Below, piece after piece: positions 56,046-64,000 of a stretch of 64,000 nt of DNA (positions are counted from its first letter, which is position 1; each line of letters starts with the position of its first letter). The notes beneath the pieces were generated by a model. It saw only the letters and a list, made by a program, of their open reading frames with translations. It was not told where the DNA came from and searched no databases. The stretch comes from Lunularia cruciata (taxonomy: Eukaryota > Streptophyta > Marchantiopsida > Lunulariales > Lunulariaceae). The stretch is from positions 21,638,001 to 21,702,000 of the forward strand of contig OX419760.1 in the NCBI GenBank assembly GCA_948567375.1. Reading direction: 5' to 3'. The position numbers and the translations under genes were made by a program.

Positions 56046-59000
56046 ACAACACCAGTTTTTTGAGCAGCGCCGACAGCAACAAAAAGAGCAGGGGGCTGAT
56101 CAGACATCCACTGGGAATTGCCCGAATAAACATCAGCAGATACGATCTCTTGATATCCTCGGCCTCGCAAACCTCTCCACCGCTCTACCTTGTATGTATT
56201 GCTTAATACCAAACTAACCGGTGGTAGAGGTAGTCGTTGCGCAAACTCCTCACTCTGTGGAAAGAGTGACAGAAGGCAAAGACATAACATCCGCGATTCT
56301 TGTGAAACTCAATCCACAGACTGGTTCGATGAGTCTGGATGCGTATAACAATCAATTCTCATCCCCTTTAGAGTTTCAGAAGAATGCTCCACGACATGTC
56401 TCTAAAGTTTGCAAGCAGAACACGAAACTCAAGGACGGTCCTGAATGCTTTCGTTGAGCTCTAACGTACTTGGCATCACTTTTGCAATCAAGGTGACCTT
56501 CAACCAGAAGAGGGTGGCCAGCCCCGCAGCTATATCAAAGGGAGGACACCCGAACCATCCCTTCCGCAGACCGAAGGAGTCACGACTGAAGTCGGTAATG
56601 TTCATTCCTCCTTCACAAGTTAGTTAGGTATTCAGGATACAAATATACTTTTCCGGAAGTGTGGCACATGCACACCGCCAGCAAAAGTAGGTGAAATTTA
56701 ACTACAAAGCATACTGAAGATCTGACTTTAAGCTGCAAGTACTGTAAGTATTTGTTGTGGATATACATCAACGTTCTGATCAGGCTTCTACGCCTAGCAC
56801 AAGCAGAAGGAGCGGTGCATCTTCAAAACACTCTTAAACCAGACTGCACTATCTCGCAGCCCGTAGAGTAAGTCCTCCACCATCTTCGATATTTGATATG
56901 TTTTTAAGCTTTAATATCTTTCATGGGCTTTATTATCCTTCATGGACATCAAAACTTTCAATTAATCTAATTTGATTAGCAGTGTGAAATTCAGTAAGGC
57001 TTACAAGCAGTTGAATCTCAAATAAAATAGTAGCTCATTCCTGATAGTAATGACTAGTCATGATGAAATCTGAGCGAGAACCACAGCCTCCTTACAACCA
57101 TAAACTGGCAGTGCCGCAACTGAATGGGCTTCAGACACAGCAGCAGGTTTCATTCATCATGATCTTCGAGGCGGTCAAGGAACTGAGAAGAAATCTTTTT
57201 CCGAAAGTCTAAGGGAGTTACGTGCTGTAGAAGTGACTGACGCTGCTAAATCAGTGCCTCGTCCTGAAGGTTAGCTGTTTGACATCCTGCTTGTTGCTTG
57301 TCCATCTGGTTATTCCCTCTTGTTGTTTCCACTATGGGCTTAAGCTCATCACAGCAACTTTCAGGTTTCAACTTGCTTGAAATTATCAAGGACACACGGG
57401 AGGAGCTATCCACAAGAAGACCATCATCCGAGCATTATGCAGCCTTCCCACTCAAAGGTATATTACCTAATGATGTGATACACATCTTGACCCATGCGCT
57501 ATCCACATGTCACTTTCATCAAGAGTAAACATGTGCGTTTCTCATACGCGATTGATGGGGATTTTCATACTCTGGTCTTTCAGGCGATGGCAGAGCCGAA
57601 CGACGCACACCAGAACGTGTTCTTGCACCTGGGACACCTCGCTCTGGAAGGTGATATGAACTATAGAAATTTCTATCTGTCTTAACTACAAATTTTGAGG
57701 AACTCCGCGAAACATGAGAATCGCCTCGCAGCCGTTGTGAAAATTAGGAACAAAAAGGGATCAGAACTTTCCTAATCATGTTTGGAGATTTATTGATCAA
57801 CTCAAATGATCAATCATGCATAACTCACCGGCCGTTGTGACCGGAACATGCAGTTCGCTCTCCTTAGTTAGAGTAAAGCGTATGAGATTCTCAGACAAAT
57901 ATGAGATTTAGTGCACATTTCATCGATGTCTGCTAATGATCCAGTGAATACTCTATCTAGAGGCTTGAGAATAAGCTTTCTGGCTAACTTTCTGCATCTA
58001 ACCACGGGGGAAATGTATCTCTATGTCGCATACTAGACCGAATCAGCGCACCCCTCAAAGGTTGGTAGGATATTATCTCGCAGCTTTTCATCGAATCACG
58101 GAATCATTTATCGAACAGATTGACTAGGAAGTGTCTTGTTAATGATATGCTAGCTAGAAAGAAAGAGAAACGAAATTACAGAAGACCTCATTCTTAACAA
58201 TATTCCGCATGATAATCTGTCACACTTACAACCGGTTAGCAAAATTGAGCCTTGCAGACCCCGAAAACCTGCAGCGATGAAGCATGCAAGCGAAAAGTGG
58301 CCATTGAGCTTAAGGTCGTCCTCACCATTTCTTGAACACAGTTCAAGGCAACAGTTGACAAGAGTGGGATCTGCAGAGGTAATTTCTTAAGGTCCTTAAG
58401 GTCGTCCTCACCATTTCTTGAACACAATTCAAGGCAACAGTTGACAAGAGTGGGATCTGCAGAGGTAATACCGGGAGTTCAGCTAAATGAGCGCGAATGC
58501 AGGGCTATAGTCCAGTCCTTACAGTATCACATAAACATCTCGACCTCAAACCTCCTCGCCTTTGAGGCATATTAGTTGCTTGCTGTGGGAACAGCTGTAA
58601 CTGGTGTCTTGATATTCGCAGGTAAGCCAGCCAAACTGGTCATATAAGAGATCCCGAACATCTGCTTATGACATCTTGCCATTCTCTCCAGACAACGGTG
58701 GTAAAGAAGACAAGTCTTCGGAGTCAAACTTCTGGCCCTTCCTAGAGACGGATGCATGTGTTTCTCCGAAACACAAAAACAGGGCACTTATCCCGTATTC
58801 AGTGGCAGACGATGAGATACCACCATTCATGACCTGTTGTCGGAACTTTCCAGAATCGACCCTTAAGATATCAGAAAGTTCGAGGGAAACGGTTCCTTAT
58901 GTAAGCGACAATGAACTCGGAAATTTCCCGACTCCACTTTATAGGAATTGCGATGAAATTAATGTTGACTTTCTAGCTCCATCGTTTGAATGCGAGAAAT

Positions 59001-62000
59001 TTCCTCTGGATTTTGAGATCGCATATGGAAAAATCTATCCAACAAGAAAACACACTATCAGAGACGCTGGATTTCCTCAAGTCAACACGTCTTCATCTTC
59101 ACTGCAACAAACTTCAAATAATGACGGGTCCAAGCATTACGCATTTTCTGATCGAGTGGATGGCGACAAGGTAAGAAACCGGGTTCCAAACCTCATTATG
59201 AGCCACCAGCATATGTGTAGCTCTTGCTCGTATGTTGGCAGTTCGACTAGAAGCAGCTCACCTAGCTGCTTCTAGTCTCAAAAAGTGGTCTTTTTGGGGT
59301 CCATTGCATTTTTCGCTCCATATTCTGATATACACTCTTAACTCCTATCAACTTTTTGCTGCTTCTATTGGAGCAAAAGGGATTAACACTGGTCGTAGCT
59401 CCTCAAATATTACTAAGCGGTATGTACTACAGAAGTTTGCATTTCGAAGTACGAACTGAAAAGCTTATTTGTTGCTGAATCCAGATGTGGCAAAAAGTCG
59501 ACAATATGTTTGGCAGACATGATACCTTCAGCGACGCTCAATTTGCTGAGTCAGATGGAGGCATTGCGAGGAAGTTGTCATTCGAGGTTGACTTGCGGTT
59601 GCTGGAAATGGAGTGGCCACCTCTGACTGATGACAACTGGAAGCAGAAACCCCCGACGCTCATCAATCGAAGCGACGATCGCCGTCGCTCCGCAGTCGAT
59701 GATTCGTTTGAGATTACAGATGCCGACTTCTTACAGAGGTCAGTAGAAGTCCTGTCCAGAATGAAAACAGCAGCGGGAAGAAAGATAAAAGAATATCGAA
59801 AGTTACCGAGGTTAGCCGATGTGTGCCTTCAGCTGTGGGCAGCATACCGTGTGCTGTGTAGGATAGGTATCACGGCTTTACGTTGCAAGATTAGTTTCTT
59901 ATACCAATATTGTTATCCAGTATCCAGGAAGCCTCTACAGAAGACCAGGATTCACTAGCTTCAACTTCCTTCTCGACTGGTGGTCTTGAAAGTGAGAACA
60001 TTCGGCTGTTGGTAACATTTGAGATCATCTTTTTTAACGCAGTAACTCTAGTCTTGTACTTTTAATTGCTCGTAGTTACAGAGGATGTAGTGAGCCGGCT
60101 ATTTGTATCAAAAGTTGAGCTACCAGAAGCAGACAATATTGTTTTGATGTGCTGAAAAAATAATTTGCTTTGTAAGTCCTGCTATAGAGAGGTGCGATGA
60201 AGTGTTATCACGGACTATACCAGAGACGTAGCTTCCAGCTTAAAGTTAGAATCCTTCAAGACGGCCACCTACTTCATGCGATCTCTTTCTGAAGATGCCT
60301 TGTACCCAACTCCGAGTGCACAGGAGGATAAAAAGGTATAAATTATAAAGTAAAGATTTACGGTTTTTGGCGCAGCTTGGAGTCCCATCTCTCCGACAAG
60401 CCCTCTCGTGCAACCCCCACCAGCAGCTGTAAAACAGCAGAAGATGCACAAAACTTGTTCACACATAAGGTCAGAAGTTGATTCGACTTTACCTTCCTTA
60501 CTTACAGAGTTTCAACTCAGCACTCAGATGCAAGAATTGTCTGCCTGGTGTTACTTCAAATCGACGGGAGATCGGGTAGAGCAAATTGCGAATATTTCTG
60601 TAGATGATTCACAGATAGTTCAACTTTCATGGCATACTTTAATGGTAGTCACCCAAGTCTTCAGTATTAAATGCTCAGTCTGTCAAGCAAACGCTTGGAT
60701 TTGTTCTCAGCTCTTCCAGAGATTGTAACATGGAAAGGTGCAAAATGGGTTACGTTGTGCAGAAGTGCTCCCTCCGAAGCTGCTGGTGTCACACTCGACG
60801 GGCACGATCGACGAGGTAAGCCCAATTGTCCGTTATAGAAGTTAATGGCGCGGAACAAAATGGTAAGCAGCAAGATAATATCATTCATTTTGAGTGAGAT
60901 GACGTTCGTCATTGTGGATGTATGCGTCAAGCGTTGACAATAATTTGATTGTTGTCTCTCGCGTCATCCGTAATGGCAAACTCGTTAAGAGGACAGGAAA
61001 ATGGGGAAAACATTCGATCTCCCGAGCTAAAAACCACGTAGAATAACTAACTATGCACTTCCACGACTTCGTATCTATTCGAGCCGCAAACAAGTCAAGG
61101 AAGAAATCTGCACGGAATCCCCTCCAAGCTTTATGAGGAGCATTTTCGGAGAAAACTGACAGGACACCTCGTGTATCATCCCACACTTTGTAAGATGTGA
61201 GGCTGTGAGGCAAACAGAGTGGGAACCATTCAATCACTAACTTTAAACACCTTTCCCACAAGAATGGCTTAGCAATAATTGCTATGAAATGGACGTTTAA
61301 ATCAAGATATGATTGTCCTATCTGAACTCCTTGGGGAAGAAAACCTAGGGTCTAACATCAAAGATCTCATCAATTTTTGATGTTCGGATTACAGAGAGGA
61401 TGTTCGACTTGGAAGCTTTTTGGCAATATGAGGATGAGTCTCCAGGCACACAGAAAAGTGCAGAAGAACTTCCTGAAACGTTCCTACACGCAGGTGAAGG
61501 CCATTATACTGGAACAAAGAGGAAGTTCCACGAGCTGAAGAATGAGTGGAATCAGTCGAGTGTCGTTCTTGCACCTGATGTGCCTACAGCAGAAACGTTA
61601 ATCATCTATTTCCCAACGACAAGAAACAGCACAGGAAGAAGAAGCTCGAAAGATATCAAGTTTCCTGCTGTAAATGATTCTGAACTGAAGCTGGATTCCG
61701 AGTTTGAGTCTCAGAACGATATGATTCACCAAACTCCTCATCTTTCAAGAAGGTAGACAAGTTTGCATTGAATGTCCAAGATGCTCCATTGTTGATATTA
61801 ATGGTAGACTTGATTGGTGCAGCTACCGGTTTTAAGTGCATACATGGAAAATCTTGGCGTCATTCTAAAAATGTAATCATTGGGGGGAGCTTACCAGCTT
61901 ACATCATTGTTTCTGGCCAAGGTAGACATACTCCTGAAGTACTCCGACTTGACAGGGAGAGCAGAGCGGTGAAAATCTCAGGTTCGTAAGCTGTCACTCG

Positions 62001-64000
62001 AGTTTTACTAGATATGGTGACAAACTTCACTTGGGGATGGAGACAGTTTTAACACTCGGTTGTGGACAAAGATAGATGACTTGTTTCATACATATTACTC
62101 GGACCCTTCTAAAAATATGAGGATCCGTCCTGACATTCCTCTACCAGCACAAAAGCAATAAAAGTGCTGCAAAAGGTGATGGACTGAATTAATAATGTTG
62201 GCGTCTTCAAAACGAAGATAGGAAACCGAAGTTGAGAAGTTGATGATTCCTTGCCACAAGTTGCAGAAATGTGTTGGACTGAACCAGGCAGCATATCCAT
62301 CAACTCCCTCAAGTCCGTGAGAGAAGGAGAGAAGTTTGGAGCAGAGGATTTACTGTCGGACAAAATGGAAATTGATGGTTTGGTAGAAGAGCTCCACGAC
62401 TTTGAGTTAAATCTGCTTCATTCGACGCCCAAGGTTGTGATCGAGGACGTTGACAATCTCGACAGAGCATTTTTACAACTCAACGCATCAGAAGATACAG
62501 AATATGAACACATGTGCGTCAAAAACAACGCATCTGCTTCTTATAGTGGTACACAGTTTGACAAGATCTCATGTAATGTCATGAAGCAAGCTGTGGTGAA
62601 TCTTGATGTCCAACATCATTCGGCTTCTCTTGACTTCAAAAACCACGAGCGGTAATCATTACGCGTTATCTATTGGCCCCTCCGGATGTTAAGCTTACTA
62701 GTTTAGATTCAGTGCCAAATGCTAAAACCACGTTTTCGGTTTGAGACTTGGATAATCTTTGCTAGCGAAAGATGTTCATTGCGGTCGTCTTCGTGTGCGT
62801 AAGCTCATAAGTGAAACCTAACAGGCATTTGTCAACATGAATATAATTTGATGTCTTAAACTTAAAACAAACGGTTTCTACTTCACTCAATCACTATCGG
62901 TAGGCGTGTAATGAGTGTAATTGCCATGGTACCTCCAATCTGAGAGAGGTTGATGCGTTATCATGCAGGTCAGATGAGCATTTGAAGCTTGATCTAAGTT
63001 GTTTCAAATTCGAATCCAAGGAAGGTGCGTCATCCCTGCGAGCGGCCCTCTACAAGTTATTAAAGTTTGCAAGTAGATGAATTTGAGAGGCTCCCACATT
63101 TCAGTTCAACACATATCGGCAGTTGTTTATTTCAAGTATATCAGTTCGATGAGAATATGCAACAGATATGTTGTCCCAAAGTAGAGTTTGTTACTTTACT
63201 ACGCCTCTACCTTGCCCCCGATACTGCCGTTGATCTTTCAAGCGAAACATTAACCTTAACCGTGTCTCCCGTATGACGAGGTAATAGAAGGTAGCTCTAA
63301 GACAACGCAGAAGAATCAGAAGATCGAAGAGAGAGCCGATAATCCAGAGTTTTCTAAAAAACTTTCCAACACAGGGAAGGAGAGATGCGCTTCCTACTTC
63401 GAGGATCTAATCACTACTGATTGCTCGACTCTGGAGAAAAGACTCGAGGAGGAGAGAATATGGTCTGACAATCATCAAGAAAGAGCGCATGAACAAGAGT
63501 TGTCACCTATCGAGAAAGTTCCGCAGAAACGATGCCATTTGAGTTCTAGCGACACTAAGGTACACCACAGAGAATCTTCTCTCGAAAATTTAGGGACTAA
63601 TTCTGTTGATCTCGTACGTCATCAAATGAAATCTGAAAGGACAGAACCCCGGAAAATACGTAATTTTCACCAACAGCAGTTAGCATCCGGGTGTAATGGG
63701 GTAGCAGAGAAGCCTTGTCATCCCGAATCTTTTGATTTGTTCTCAGACTCAAAAACTCCGAAGTGCGCTGTCCTATGTGCTTTTCCACAAGAATCCCTCA
63801 GTTCAAACAGAGACGAAGGAGCTGAAAGAAGTATTGGCAGACCTGAAAAACACCACCAGGGATCAACCCGGAAGACCTCCGGACTCGGCGAGCTAAGAAA
63901 GGAAGGGCAAAACACTCCTCAGAAAAAGACTACGTCACGGGGTAAAGCGTTCTCCCTAAAATCTCCAAATAACAGCAACGGGAAAAATGTTGTGTGTCAC
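56046..64000 (+). CDS. Large multi-exon gene, protein not recognised (both ends missing)
   Basis: I chained exons by GT/AG sites and matching phase: 56046-56191, about 56234 (or 56276)-56437, 56493-56594, 56807-56867, 57112-57269, 57365-57457, 57584-57650, 58258-58378, 58622-59170, 59485-about 59850, 59928-59991, 60082-60148, 60239-60335, 60376-60428, 60763-60815, 61395-61752, 62292-62651, 62969-63024, 63074-63135, and 63281 onward, open to the window end. Nearly all junctions agree in phase; weak ones are 56192, 59850, 60148 and 61752. The product exceeds about 1200 residues and is hydrophilic and Ser/Glu/Lys-rich. It starts with a Gln-rich helix (QHQFFEQRRQQQKEQ) and RSLDILGLANLSTALP. Later pieces include WPFLETDACVSP, FEVDLRLLEMEWPPLTDD, KLPRLADVCLQLWAAYRVL, VSKVELPEADN, YFMRSLSEDALYPTPSAQED and VDEFERLPHF. 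I know no family with this pattern. Length and style suggest a nuclear or chromosome-associated scaffold, but that is a guess. Confidence 0.55.
58309..58469 (+). repeat. 86-bp tandem duplication covering an exon end and its splice donor
   Basis: Copies start at 58309 and 58395. The second runs to 58469, so 75 bp are shared with one difference (ACAGTTC/ACAATTC). The first copy contains the last 70 bases of the predicted exon 58258-58378 and its donor GAG/GTAATT; the second repeats the coding-like stretch and the donor as GAG/GTAATA. Confidence 0.9.

Overview
This window is nuclear DNA of a land plant. A bryophyte, most likely a moss, is my inference; no organelle or ribosomal gene is present to confirm it. 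The supporting signs are short introns, a class III LRR receptor pseudokinase, a small LEA-like gene, plant-type teloboxes, and Ty3/gypsy chromovirus and Mutator-like transposon remains. The layout is two stretches of ordinary base composition (about 1-8.2 kb and 45.1-64 kb) around a very AT-rich, repeat-filled island (about 8.2-45 kb).

The left flank holds one convincing gene, a 92-residue LEA-like protein on the minus strand (5764-6042). The rest is apparently non-coding sequence with small duplications and copies of a short dispersed repeat of about 90 bp, called R here. R occurs seven times in the window, including one copy at each edge of the AT-rich island and one in a small island of ordinary composition at 33.3-35.0 kb.

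The AT-rich island is a transposon graveyard. From left to right it holds: a 2.2-kb Mutator-like element with about 105-bp inverted repeats and a decayed transposase (10.84-13.01 kb); a chromovirus remnant in which reverse transcriptase is joined directly to a chromodomain (13.5-13.8 kb, minus); the 3' half of a chromovirus with its 3' LTR (17.2-19.9 kb, plus); a nested pile of at least five further LTR insertions (20.0-24.8 kb); the 5' half of a related element (23.0-26.4 kb, minus); a solo LTR with a perfect 5-bp target duplication (28.27-28.88 kb); decayed ORFs of unrecognised type (28.9-30.6, 35.2-36.4, 37.5-39.0 kb); and small tandem and inverted repeats. All retroelement coding sequence is full of stops. 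The chromovirus LTR carries heat-shock-element-like arrays just upstream of its TATA box.

The right flank is genic. A two-exon LRR receptor-like pseudokinase gene (CDS 50887-53175, plus) may have a long leader exon and intron upstream. After a gap of about 2.9 kb comes a large plus-strand gene of roughly 20 exons (about 56.05 kb to beyond the window end). I reconstructed it from splice signals and phase-compatible open frames. It encodes more than about 1200 residues of mostly hydrophilic protein that I do not recognise. A tandem duplication covers one of its exon ends and the splice donor. The two right-hand genes show no functional link. I see no new multi-gene system; the most unusual items are repeat family R, the heat-element-rich LTR, the nested LTR history, and the unrecognised large gene.
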